Shown one piece after another: positions 12,001 to 23,226 of a stretch of 64,000 nucleotides of DNA (position 1 is the first letter of the stretch; every line of letters starts with the position of its first letter). A model generated the notes under the pieces. It ran no database searches. It was given only the letters and a program-made list of their open reading frames with translations, and had not been told where the DNA came from. The translations under genes and the position numbers were made by a program. Origin of the DNA: Magnaporthiopsis rhizophila (lineage: Eukaryota; Ascomycota; Sordariomycetes; Magnaporthales; Magnaporthaceae); contig PYSS01000094.1 in assembly GCA_003049465.1 (NCBI GenBank), forward strand, positions 93,237 to 157,236, written 5' to 3'.

Positions 12001-13753
12001 ATTGCGGGTATTTTGCGCTATAATTTGCAATTTTCTGATCCTTTTAAATTATTAGGCCAGGTTTTAAATAATAAATAGACCGGTGCTTTATGGGTATAAA
12101 TATAAATCCTTTGGTTAGATACCTTGTTCTGATTTGCAAGTATGGTGTATGTTTTTACCAGGCTTGTTATTGCAATATATTGCTTTTTGGTTCCGCTGGG
12201 TCCCGCTTTTACAAATACCCAGAATTTGGCTAATTTAATATCTTTTTTTCACCCTTTAGTTAAATATATTTGTCCCAAGGGTTTTTGGTCAACCTTAGCA
12301 TCGGTATCCAACCTTTTTTCGTTATTTTTAACGGAGGTTTCCAATACCCCCTTTTGGGTTACCAATCCTTTAAATACTGATAAGGCCTGCTAAAATGCGT
12401 TCCATTTTTTTTTAGCAAGGCCTCGGTTATATTTTTAACAAATTCATTAGCTAGCTCCAGCGCTTTTGCTTAACCAGCCCCTTAAATTTTCGATATTATA
12501 AATATTTTGTTTAACCAGTACGGTTATTTTAAGCTATTATCCTTGGGCTCCATGGGGTTTTCCATTTTTTTATCCTTATTTTTATCGCAACAGAACCGCA
12601 ACCAGTTAATTTAATAAAAATAAATAATAAGTATCCATTATTAAAGGTACCAATTAACCCTGTTTTTATTTAACTTATATATAAGGTATATATTATTAAA
12701 ATAATAAATTTAATTAAATAAGGCTCCGGGATACAAGTTTTTTTTCTGATCCATATATCGAATAATTATAAACTGCTGTTATTTTTAAAGGCAGTCCTTT
12801 TTAATATATCCTAATTATTCGCATTTAAAACAATTTCTATCCTTAGCATTTTGCTATTTAATACATTTTTATTTTTTTTGCTATTTTTTTTATTAGGGGT
12901 GTATAATCCCTGGAAATAAATCCATTGGTTTTAAATATATTCCATGTGTAATAAACTGTTATTATTTGGCTTTTTTTGGTTTGCCTTATTATTTTATTTT
13001 GCTAATTAAAAGTGCTGGACCTTTTTCTCCAGGCATTATTTATATAATTTATTATTAGTATAAATAACCTTAATAATATAATCGATAAAATCTTTAGGCT
13101 TATTTTTTTTAGCCAATTTATTTTTTATATTATTTTTTAATTCCTGGTAAAATTAAATTATTTTGGTATTTTTTATCCAGTTAACTTTATTAATAAATTG
13201 CTGAAATTTTACAATATAAATAAATATTAATCCTTTCTGATATAATTAAAACAACTCCTTATCGGCTATTTGCTTTTTATCCATCTGTTTAAATATTTTA
13301 GCAATTTTTTTGCCAAACTTATCGAAATCCGCAAATACCAATTTGATAATTTCACTGGATTTATTATTTTTTTTTAAGGTGGTCGGCTTATACGGGGTTG
13401 AACCAGTCCTTAATTTTGCTATCGAGGCGGGTAACAATATAAGCTATATTTTAATATTTATATTGGAAATTATCCTGGTAAAAATGGAAATAGCCCTTAT
13501 ATTCGGTAAAAAAAAGGTTTTAAATTTGCCTTTTTTTCCGTTATATTTTTCTGGGGTAAGGAACTTATAAATCGGAACTATCTTGGGCTATTTTCTAAGC
13601 TTTTCGAACTTTCTGCCGAAAATTTACAGGGCTATAATAGGGTTATTATAAACCCTTCCGTTTATGGTAATATTTTCGATTTTTTTAGCTGCGGTTACTA
13701 TAATTACTAATTGTTTCTTACTTTCGGTAAGTGCTGAACAGAATTAGTTAAAA

Positions 13754-14087
13754 TATTACAAATATAAGCCTTCTGCTTTTAAAATAAAGTACTTAAAGGC
13801 GGTGTTAAGCAGTACTGGGTTATAAGGTCGCCTTGCATATAATCTGGGGGTTTGGTGGAATAATTGTCTGTATTGCTTGCCCAAAAGGGTATTTTGGAGC
13901 TAATTTAGGTTAATTAATGCTGAAGCCTTAGTCGAGAACTATTTAAGGCCTAAGGAGAGCCCTTTTATTTATACCAAAGGCCCTTTTGTGCTGCCTGGCG
14001 TACTATATTTATTATAACTATAACAAATATAGCACCTGGTTTTGGCGTGCTATATCTGTTATAAATATAGTAGATATAGCACCTGTC
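13754..14087 (-). repeat. Element 2 5' LTR, first part
   Basis: Minus-strand LTR of element 2. It starts at 13754 with TATTACA (altered TGTTACA) and has R/U5 similar to element 1. It is interrupted at 14088 by element 3 and resumes at 21409; the two parts total about 474 bp. U3 contains perfect 11-bp inverted arms, GTGCTATATCT (14047-14057) and AGATATAGCAC (14072-14082), and a second near-perfect arm pair near 14003-14032. Confidence 0.88.
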
Positions 14088-14558
14088 TGTTACGGCCACA
14101 GCTGGCAGGGGGGCAGAAGGGCTGGGGTTAACCCCCAGCGGTACGCCTTTACCCCGCAGTTATAAAGGCCAACAGGCCCGAATGACTAAGGCCAGAAAGG
14201 AGTTACGTAACTAGGCATTTACCTAAGCACAAATGATATATCCGTTATATAACATAACAAATATAGCACAAATATAGCACAGTGATATGTTTGCTATGCA
14301 ATATAACAAATATAGCACAAACATAATATGAAAGGATCGCGGGTATATAAGGTGAAGGTTTTTTACCATATTAGGTAGCCTTAATTGAGGCTTTGGCATT
14401 AATTAATTTAAATTAGCTCCAAGGTAATCCTTTGGGCAAATAATCGAAATTTTTATTATTATTCCAATTTTTCTAGCACAAGTAACCTTATAAAAATTAT
14501 ACTGCTTAGCACCTTTTTTAGCGTACCTTATCCTAAAAGCAAAGAATTATTTGTAATA
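14088..14558 (+). repeat. 5' LTR of element 3
   Basis: 471 bp, starting TGTTACGGCC and ending TGTAATA. The left half is GC-rich and nearly intact; the right half is heavily AT-converted. The U3 contains several copies of ATAACAAATATAGCAC-like and inverted TGTTAT-type motifs. Confidence 0.9.
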
Positions 14559-17500
14559 TTTTGACTGATCCTGTTTAGTATTTATCAAAGGTAATAAATA
14601 ATAATAATTATGTTAATTGCAGGCAAAAAATCCGAGGGTGTTATTATTATTGGCAAATTGTACAATAACTTTTCGGCGGCCATGCAAACCTTTATCGCGG
14701 AAATCGAAAAATTTAAGGGAGCTTAAACTAAACCTTATATTGCCGTTAAATTTTACAAATTCCTTTTGCCTAATAAATATAATAAAAAAAAAATAAAATT
14801 AAAATATTCCTAATTAAATATAAGGGGTATTTTTTGTTTTATTAAAACCATTTTTAGCAAAAAAAACAAAAAATTACTTATATAGCCATGCGCCTAAATG
14901 GCAAAATTAAAAACTGGCTCGAACCTATTTGATTAAATTATTTAAAAGGGTATAATAAATTCAAAAAAAAAACCAAGCTGGTATTTGCTAATTTCGAAAA
15001 GTTCGAAAAAAAGGTTGCAAAAGTTTTTGGATAAATCGATAAAAAATAGATGGCTGAAAGAAAATTGCTTCAGCTCCGGTAAAAAAGCCCTATATTAATT
15101 TATATTTTCAAATTTTAATAATTGGTTAACAAATTTAATTAAATAAAAAATACCAAAATAACCCAGTTTTACCAAAGGTTAAAAAATAATATGAAAAATA
15201 AATTATTTAAACAGGAATAATTTGAAAATTTTATCGATTATATTATTATAACTATTTATATTAGCAATAAACTATACAAATATTACCTCGAAAAAAAAGT
15301 TTAACAAACCAAACCAGTAATATAAAATAATAAAACCAACCAAAAAAAAGCAAAATAATAATAATTTACAATTTATAACATATACCCTGAATTTATAAAT
15401 TTTAGCGCAAAAGTTATATACCAATATAAAAAATAAAAATATATCAGGTTTAAAAATCCAAAAAATGGGAAATATTTTAAATATAAAAAAAAAGGATATA
15501 TTAAAAAAAACTGTCCGCAAAAAAACCGATAAACGGCTGTTCTCCGCCAAAAAAATGCACCAAAAAGCCATAAACCCATAACCCCAAAATTATCCAAAAC
15601 GATCAAATAAATAGCAGAAAAAAACCTGTGTTTCGGAGTATCGTTTAACTGAACTTATTATTTTAACAAAAATTATATGGCCCATTATTCCGATAAAAAT
15701 GCCACAAAATATTATTTTAAATAACGGTTTGCTATAATGTAACAAATTAACCGATTCTAAAATAATAATGAAAAAAAAATAAATATTATTATAAATTTTG
15801 TAACATTTAAAAAAAAAAATAATAAAATAACTCGAAATTTAAAAAAATTTAAAAAGGTTCAGTATTATAGCAATTATATACCAATAATAAAAAAGTTTGC
15901 TGGATAAAACAGGAAATTCGAAAAATTAGCCCGGCACAAAAGCATATCGGATAATCCGGTTAATAATTTCAAAAAAAATTTAAACATAAATAAAAAAATA
16001 AAACTATTTTTGGGCCAAACGTATTTGATACAAGCCCAAAAAAAAAAGTTAATTTTAATAGCGCTCGGAAAAACCACAAAAACGAACCTTAGCAACAAAA
16101 AATTTGATAAATAATAATAACGATATATTATTAATTTTAAAAAATTTTAGCAAAAATTTAATTAGTAACTAATTAATATAAAAAAATAACCTTTTATAAC
16201 CAAAAAGGAAATACGGAAAGTATATATTTTATTTAAATTTTTGGAAATAAACCGATAATTTTGGGATTAGCCTAAATTTATTAATAGTTTGATACGTAAA
16301 AAATTGGCGCAAAACGATAAAAAAAAACCTTTAAATTGGTTAAAAAATAATTAATCGGTTATTTATTACAGGGTATTATTCGAAAATATTCCAAACCTAA
16401 ACCAGCGATTAGCATAACCATATATGCTAAATTATAAAAATATAAACCCTAATACGGGCTATTATAATAAGCTTTTTTAAACCAAATGCTTATACGATAA
16501 TTGCTAATAATATATAGCCAAAAAACTAAAGCACGATTTTTTCCCACAAAAAAAAAAAAAAGGATTAATATAATATTTATAATAGAAATACCAGTTTCCG
16601 AAATAATGGATAACAAAAATAAGCTATAAAAATTTTGCAGCAATTTTCGAATTATTATTAGCATATTTTATAATATACCTAATAAAAATTCTGATATACC
16701 AGATATGCAAAAAACCGGAGTATAAAATATATATAAAAAAAAAAATAAGGGCCTAAATGGATAAATTTGCCCAATTAACAAAAGCAATTGAGGCCCGGAA
16801 ACAGGCGCCCTAAATAAAAAATTAAAAAGCTTATCCAAAAATAAGGCACGGGTAAAGCAATAATTAGCAAAATTTTTAGCAATAATAATTACCGACCAGT
16901 ATAAGTATATTAGGATAACGATATACTGGAAAGGGTAAAAAATAAAAATTATAATCGATTATAAAGCTTAAAAAAACTATTTTTCACTAAAAACAATAAA
17001 AAAATACAATATTCCAATATATTAAAAAAAAAAACCATATAACCTTATAATAATAAAATAAAAGCCAATTACGTTTAATAAAAGAAAGATCAATATTAAA
17101 ACTAATTATTTCAAATTTTAACTTTTGGGAAAAATTTGCAAAATAATCCTGAATATTATAAATATGGAAAGGAAAAATCTGATTTTAAGCCTTTTATAGC
17201 TCAAAAAATATAACCCTTTAATAAATTGGATTACCAAACAAATCTAATAAAAAAAATTATTATTAACCAGCAAAAAAATCCAATAATTACAGGCCCCGGG
17301 TAATAAAAATCGAATACCAAAAAGGATAACCGTAATAATAGCAAAATATAATAATCAGCCCTAGCAAATTATATTAACCGAAATACTAATAAATACAAAT
17401 ATAAACAAGCCTAATAAGCAAAAAATTATTAAGGATAAATTTAAAAATATTCCTAAAAAATATTATAAATATTAAAAATTGTTCCAGAAAAATTTAAAAA

Positions 17501-20500
17501 TGGTATTACCAAAATACAGACCGTTTAATTATAAAATTAAACTTAAACCGGAAGCATAATTTAAATACCAAAAGCTGTATCGATTAAACCCTCGATAAAA
17601 AAAATTGTTATAAAAATAATTAAAAAAAAAAATCAGGAAAAAAATTATCAAACCTTTTAATTTCCTTATAGAATATAAAATTTTGTTTATTTTTAAAAAA
17701 AACAGGAAAAAACGGATATATATCGATTACCGTTCGTTAAATTAAAAAATAATAAAAAATCGGTATCCTTTATCCCTAATTGACAAATTTAAAAATAGGC
17801 TCGGAAAAAACCGGTGGTTTACAATTTTAAATTTATATAAAACATATGGCCTGCTAAGGATTAAAAAAAAAAATAAATAAAAAACCACTTTTCGGACCAA
17901 ATTTAGGATTTTTAAATTATTAATAATAATTTTCGGGTTTATTAATGTACCAGTCATATTTTAGCAAATAATTAACCACGTATTACAAAAGTACCTCGAT
18001 ATTTTTGCCTTACATACCTAAATAATATTCTGATTTTTTCAAAAATGCTGGAAAAATACAAATAATATATATATAAAATGCTGCAAAAATTGCAAAATAT
18101 AAAGTTTTTGGTTAATCCGGATAAATATATATGGCATTTTTTAAAAATAATTTTTTTCAAATTTATTATTAAATAAAGGAAAATTTGGATAAAATCCAAA
18201 AAGGTACAGGCGGTAAAAAACTGGCTTATACCCACCATAATTAAAAAAATACGAGGTTTTTTGGGGTTTCTGAACTTTTACCAAAAATTTATCCAAAATT
18301 TTAATAAAAAAGCCATATTATTTACGGATTTTACCAAAAATAATACCCAATTTTATTGGGGAATATAAAAATAAACAGCTTTTAAATTGCTAAAAAAAGC
18401 TATTATCCAAATACCGATATTAATAATACCAAACCCAAAAAAATCTTTTAAAATTGAAATCGATATATCAGATTTTGCTATCAAAAAATAGCTAAAACAG
18501 CAAAATAATTAAAAAAGGTTGCACTTTTGTGCATTTTTTTTGCAAAAGCTGAATAAACCTAAATTAAATTATCAAATTTATAATAAAAAGCTTTTTACTA
18601 TTATTAAAATTTTGGAAAAATAAAAAATATATTTGTGCAAAACCAATTATCAAATTATGGTATATACCAATTATAAAAACCTATTACAGTTTATTATTAG
18701 CCAAACACTAAATAAAAAACAAATTTAATAAAATTAATTTTTTTAAAATTATAATTTCCGAATTAAGGTTAAAAAAGGGTCAAAAAACGGCCGAGCGGAT
18801 ATTTTAAGCTGTCGATTAAATTATTAGATAAATATATTACCAAAAATACGCATAATTTTGGCCAAAGGACCAAACGGATCCCTAATTCCGGCGCAGCGGG
18901 CATTGGCCAAAATAATCCGACAAAAAAGCTAAACCCCAGAAAAAATCCAGCAAATTTACAGCCAAATGGCTAATAAATACCAAAAAATTGCTAAAACCTA
19001 AAAAAAGCTTTAGCAATATTACGGGTTTATAAAAACTTGTACCGAAATAAAAAATATAATTAAGGATTGCAAAAATTGCGCAAAAAACAAAACCAGCAGG
19101 TACAAACCTTATGAATTATTGCAATCCTTACCAGTATTTAGCAAAATATGGCAAAAAATTACGGCGGATTTCGTTATAGGGCTATCCAAATTAAAAAAAC
19201 CCCTTATAAACGTCCAATATAACAGTATTATAGTAATAATTGACCGATTTACCAAATATGCCATATATTTACCGTTTAAAAAAAATGCGAAAGTTATAAA
19301 CTTAGCTTATATTTTTATCCGGAATATAATTGCGAAATACAGAACACCGAAACGTATAATTTTAAACCAAAACAAGCTGTTTAATAGCAAATTTTAAAAA
19401 TAGCTTATGGTAAATTTAGGTGCGAAACATGCTTTTTTTATAATTTATTATTTTTAAACAGATGGGTAAATAAAACGAACAAACCAAACTATAAAATAAT
19501 ATTTATATTATTTTATTAATTATAAATAAAATAATTGGGTATAATTATTCCTTATAGCGCAATTTGCATATAACAGTTTAATATATAAAAGTACGGAAAT
19601 TATGCCATTTTATATAAATTACAGGTATATATTTACGGTATATAAAAAACCCAAAATAAAATTATATATTTTAGCAGCAAAAATATAGGTAAAAAAATTT
19701 ATTAAGCTATACAAAAACCTCCAAATAAAGCTAAAAAAATTGCAATAATATATATTTATACAGGCTAATAAAAAAAAATTAAAAAACCAACCTTTAAAAA
19801 AAGGAATAATATTTATTTTTTTCGATACAATATCAAAATAAAACAATTAAATAACAAACTAAACCACAAAAAATTGGAACCGTTCAAAATCCTAAAAAAA
19901 GTTTCCAATATTAATTATAAACTTTAATTATTATTAATTATATATAATTATCCGGTTTTTTATATCGATTTGTTTAAATTAGCACCATCAGGGTTTAAAA
20001 ATAATAAATTAATAAAAATCGATCCAAAATAAAAATACAAAATCGAAAAAATCCTGAACAAAAAAATTATTAATAAAACCAAATATTATTTGGTTAAATA
20101 AACAGGGTACAAAATTAAAAAAAGCATTTGGAAAAAAAAAACAAACCTAAAAAATGCGCCAAAAATTTTTAAAAAATATTAGCAAAAAATTTTTGGTAAA
20201 AAATTAATACCAATACCGAAATTCGGATTTCGGCTCGAAATACCTGTACCAAAATAATTTATTTGGTTAAAATAGGGCTAACAAATTAAAATTAAAATTA
20301 ACCCTATAATTGGCCCAGCTCGGAGATAATAAAGGAAAATTAAAAGCTAATAAATTAAAAAGCGCAGCAAAAGCCTGTGCGGCCGCTTTATCGGTTTTCT
20401 CCCGTTTAACCCGCTTTAATTCCTTTATACTGTTAATTTTGCAACAAATTGTACGCATTTTTTTTTTAAATTATATTTTTTTCTATTTGTACAAATGCTT

Positions 20501-20932
20501 AACCTTAATATTGGCATAACGGCGCTTTTTTTTTGCTATTTCCAATTTAGCCCTTATCCTAAAATATTAATAATTAAGCTTTTTAAACTGGAACAAAAAA
20601 AAACCTAGCATATTACACAAAAAATATCCTTGATAAATATATTTAATACACCTAAAAAAATTGCAAAAAAACACAGCGCAGCACACAAATCCTAATGCTT
20701 TACAAGCAAAACAAAAAGGTATTTTGGTAAAAAATGATAAAAAAATAGCAAACAGGTTGTTATAGCGAACGGTAAATTGTATATTAACAGCTTTCCGTTT
20801 TTGTACCTAACCAAATATACTGTTAAAAAAAAAGAATAAAAAATAATAAAAAAAGGGAAATATTTACCACTAACAAAAGAATAGAACCGCAGGTTTTGGC
20901 CAAAAAAATTTGGCTTAAAAAAAAAAATCTGG
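14559..20932 (+). pseudogene. Degenerate gag-pol of element 3
   Basis: Gag spans about 14600-15900, with a zinc-knuckle remnant near 15470-15520 in which Cys and His are again replaced by Tyr. Reverse transcriptase lies near 17650-18300 with YLNN for YLDD near 18010-18030. RNase H reaches about 18750. The integrase core is clearest at 19119-19397, with DRFTKYA intact. A chromodomain remnant lies near 20040-20135. Most other frames are closed by TAA/TAG. No functional product is expected. Confidence 0.85.
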
Positions 20933-21403
20933 TGTTACGGCCATAGCTGGCAGGGGGGCAGAAAAATTAGGGCTAATCCTTAGCAGTACGCTTTTACCCT
21001 GCAATTATAAAGGCTAACGGGCCCGAATAATTAAGGCCAGAAAAAAGTTACATAATTAGGCATTTACCTAAGCACGGGTGATATATCCGTTATACGATAT
21101 AACAAATATAATATAAATATAACACAGTGATATGTTTGTTATGCAACATAACAGATATAGCACAAATATAGTATAAAAGGATTGCGGGTATATAAGGTGA
21201 AGGTTTTTTACCATGTTAGGTAGCCTTGATTGAGGCTTTGGCATTAGTTAACCTAAGTTAGCTCCAAGGCAACCCTTTGGGCAAATAATCGAGACCTTTG
21301 TTATTATTCCAGTTCCCCTAGCACAAGCAACCTTGTAAAGATCATACTGCTCAGCACCTTTCCTAGCGTACCTTACCCTAGGAGCAGAGAACCGTTTGTA
21401 ACA
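20933..21403 (+). repeat. 3' LTR of element 3
   Basis: 471 bp, starting TGTTACGGCC and ending TGTAACA. Damage is on the left half, and the right half is almost intact, mirroring the 5' LTR. U3 has the hairpin TGTTATG-CAA-CATAACA within 21127-21163 and repeated ACAAATATAGCAC-like units. A TATA-like TATATAAGG sits near 21189. Confidence 0.92.
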
Positions 21404-21408
21404 CTGTC

Positions 21409-21548
21409 CTTTAGGTAAGTTATTATGTGACCCCTGTTAGTGTGGCCTTGGTTGCTTGGCCCCTGGCCCTTGCGACTGCGGGGTAAAGGCATCCCGTTAG
21501 GGCTTAGCCTCCCAACCCTTCTGCCCTCTGCCAGCCGTGGTTGTAACA
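21409..21548 (-). repeat. Element 2 5' LTR, second part
   Basis: It continues the element 2 LTR after element 3 and its duplicated CTGTC (21404-21408). It ends in CCAGCCGTGG then TTGTAACA, the reverse complement of the family's LTR start TGTTACAACCACGGCTGG. It is GC-rich and almost free of RIP, as expected for the outermost edge of an element. The next five bases, TTATT, should be the element 2 target duplication; the partner lies outside the window. Confidence 0.88.
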
Positions 21549-22300
21549 TTATTAATAAATTTAACTGGATAAAAAATATTAAAATAATTTAATTTTATTA
21601 TGGATTAAAAAATAATATAGAAAATAAATTGGCCGAAAAATAGGCCTAAGGATTTATTAATTATATTATTAAAGTTATATATATTAGCAATAAATTATAC
21701 AAATAATGCCAAAAATAATCCGGCGCCCCCAGCCAGTAAAACAAAATAATAAAGCAAACCAAAAAAAAAGCCAAATAATAATAATTTATTGCGTATGAAA
21801 CGCATTTAAAACCCATAAACTTATTTGCAAGGGCCACATACGCCTAATAGCAAAAAAAAAAATAAAAACACATTAAATGGCAGCATGCCAAAAACGGAAA
21901 TTGCTTTAAATGCAGCAAATAAAATCATATCAAAAAAATTGCCCCTAAAAAAAGCAATAAATTGTAATTATTTGATATATAAACCAAAAAAACCTATATT
22001 TAAAAGCCTTATTTAGTCAAACTTATTGCTTTAATAATAAATATTTCACGCATAAATCGAATAAAAATAAGTCCGATTAATACCTTTAATAAAGGGTGGC
22101 CGCTATCTGATAAATTAACTGGTTACAGTTTAGCTATAACAGAAATTAGGATAAAAAAATAACGGACATTGCCGAACCTGAAAGTGGTAATTTAAACCGG
22201 CCGTACTGGTTGAATAGGGTACCTACAATATCGAAATTTAAGGAAATAATTAATTAATTATAAACTTCAAGAAAATGCAAAATTTATCAGCAATAACTGT
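21549..22300 (+). pseudogene. Element 4: gag remnant in sense orientation
   Basis: This stretch aligns in order with element 1 gag (about 1130-1850), including the tract before the zinc knuckle. Here the knuckle keeps CFKC and the His but is frameshifted before the last Cys. It directly abuts the element 2 LTR, so element 2 inserted into it. The alignment fades near 22290. It is the oldest layer of the nest seen here. Confidence 0.75.
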
Positions 22301-22454
22301 TAAAAATAACTACTGCATGTACCAGGGTAACCTACCCTGTAAGCCTTATACCGGTTAGGGCTAAATTATATAATTAGTTTAAGGTTAAGGTACGTACCTA
22401 ACCTACCCTGCACCTCCTGTACATTTGGTTGGGGCACATGGTTGGTTGTGCAAG
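22301..22454. other. Degenerate edge of the minisatellite
   Basis: Short pieces resembling the 27-bp unit (CCTACCCTG, GCACCTCCTG) occur irregularly here between the element 4 remnant and the regular array. I see no gene. Confidence 0.5.
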
Positions 22455-22588
22455 GCACCTACCCTGCAAAGGTTATGCACTGCACCTACCCTGCAAAGGT
22501 TATATAATGCACTTACCCTGCAGAGGTGGGGCATGCAACCTACCCTGTAAGGGTTATGCACGCAACCTACCCTATAAGGGTTATACAT
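22455..22588. repeat. 27-bp minisatellite
   Basis: Five consecutive units of 27, 27, 26, 27 and 27 bp begin at 22455, 22482, 22509, 22535 and 22562. The consensus core is GCACCTACCCTGCAAAGG followed by TTATGCACT-like bases. Degenerate units continue on both sides (about 22320-22454 and 22589-22720). Because the period is a multiple of three, both strands stay open and translate as nine-residue repeats. It is GC-richer than the RIP-mutated DNA on the left. Confidence 0.85.
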
Positions 22589-23226
22589 GCAGCCCGCGCT
22601 TGCAAGCCCAGCTTATAAGGGTCACTGCCCTGCAAATCACCTACTTTATAAGGGGTTAGCGCCCTACAAGTTACTAGCTTTACAGGGGCTGCAGGCCTAC
22701 AAATCACCCGTCCCCCAAATTGCTATCGATTTGACTATATCAGATTTGTCGGCCCAACGCGGAGATGGCTTTAATGGCCGTAGGTCGATTTTTTGCCAGC
22801 CCCATACAAAATAATTTATCGGGAATTGGGCTAGGGCACCGGAATGCCCGCACGGTAAAAACCCGCGGTACCGATGTCGGAAAGTATATAAGGGAATAAA
22901 GTTGGCTGCCCCTCATTAAAATAACAAGCCTGTAACCATAATTTGCTTAGGGCCCTGCAGCATTAATTTATAGTGGTTTGCAGGGCCTAATCCAACTGAA
23001 CGTGCACCCGCCGTCCCTGTGATTAGCGCTTCACTTCCCCTGTGCACGTTATTGATTTTAACAGTAAATAACCTTGTACTTAACACGCTGCTTAATACTG
23101 CTTTTAATATTTCATTTAAAGTAAAAGCTTATTTGTAACATATAATAGCTTTAATAAAAATTTAAACATAATATATTTTAAATTTATAATAACTTTATTT
23201 TAAAATTTTACATGTTTTATTTACAC
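22589..23226. other. Boundary spacer between transposon island and genes
   Basis: The minisatellite decays to about 22720, then mixed-composition DNA follows. Two inverted repeats are visible: TTAGGGCCCTGCA (22947-22959) with TGCAGGGCCTAA (22979-22990), and AACGTGCAC (22999-23007) with GTGCACGTT (23042-23050). A TATATAAGGG motif near 22886 resembles an LTR core promoter, but no LTR pair was found. After about 23090 the sequence turns very AT-rich up to the MTD1 stop codon. No coding region is supported. Confidence 0.55.

Larger units (their letters stand above)
8003..13753 (-). pseudogene. Element 2 gag-pol remnant, antisense
   Basis: Antisense chromovirus remnant interrupted by the tRNA-headed insert at 8233-9070. 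Read on the minus strand, gag lies at about 13700-12400 (piece at 13437-13246, with NNKSSEIIKL and FGKKIAKIFKQ like element 1 gag). Reverse transcriptase and RNase H lie at about 10600-9450, and integrase at about 9300-9085 and 8232-8003. By comparison with element 1, about 55-60 bp that should hold the YLDD catalytic motif is missing near 10180, so this copy also carries a deletion. Stop codons are abundant throughout. Confidence 0.82.
14088..21403 (+). mobile_element. Element 3: RIP-mutated Ty3/Gypsy chromovirus
   Basis: A complete element of 7,316 bp inserted in the LTR of element 2. The target duplication is CTGTC (14083-14087 and 21404-21408), and it has two LTRs of exactly 471 bp (14088-14558 and 20933-21403). 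The internal region reads gag, reverse transcriptase, RNase H, integrase and chromodomain in the same order as element 1, all with many stops. Its R/U5 resembles element 1 but U3 carries a different set of palindromes. It interrupts element 2, so it is the younger of the two. Confidence 0.92.
1..22300. repeat. AT-rich RIP-mutated nested retrotransposon island
   Basis: The block is extremely AT-rich. Its open reading frames are short and broken by TAA/TAG codons where related copies imply CAA/CAG or TGG. At least four Ty3/Gypsy copies, one solo LTR and one tRNA-headed insert are nested here. Elements 1, 3 and 4 are A-rich on the plus strand, and antisense element 2 is T-rich. No intact transposon gene remains. 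The pattern matches repeat-induced point mutation, the premeiotic C-to-T mutation of duplicated DNA in Pezizomycotina. Such islands are usually heterochromatic and may be pericentromeric or subtelomeric, but the position on the chromosome cannot be told from this window. Confidence 0.93.

Noticed and set aside
22429..22814. Small protein genes in the minisatellite
   Set aside because: The frames are open only because the repeat period is a multiple of three; both strands are equally open and have no start context or homology.
22840..22980. A further LTR near 22,860-22,940
   Set aside because: A TATATAAGG motif and a TGTAACC-like end are present, but there is no start, partner or target duplication.
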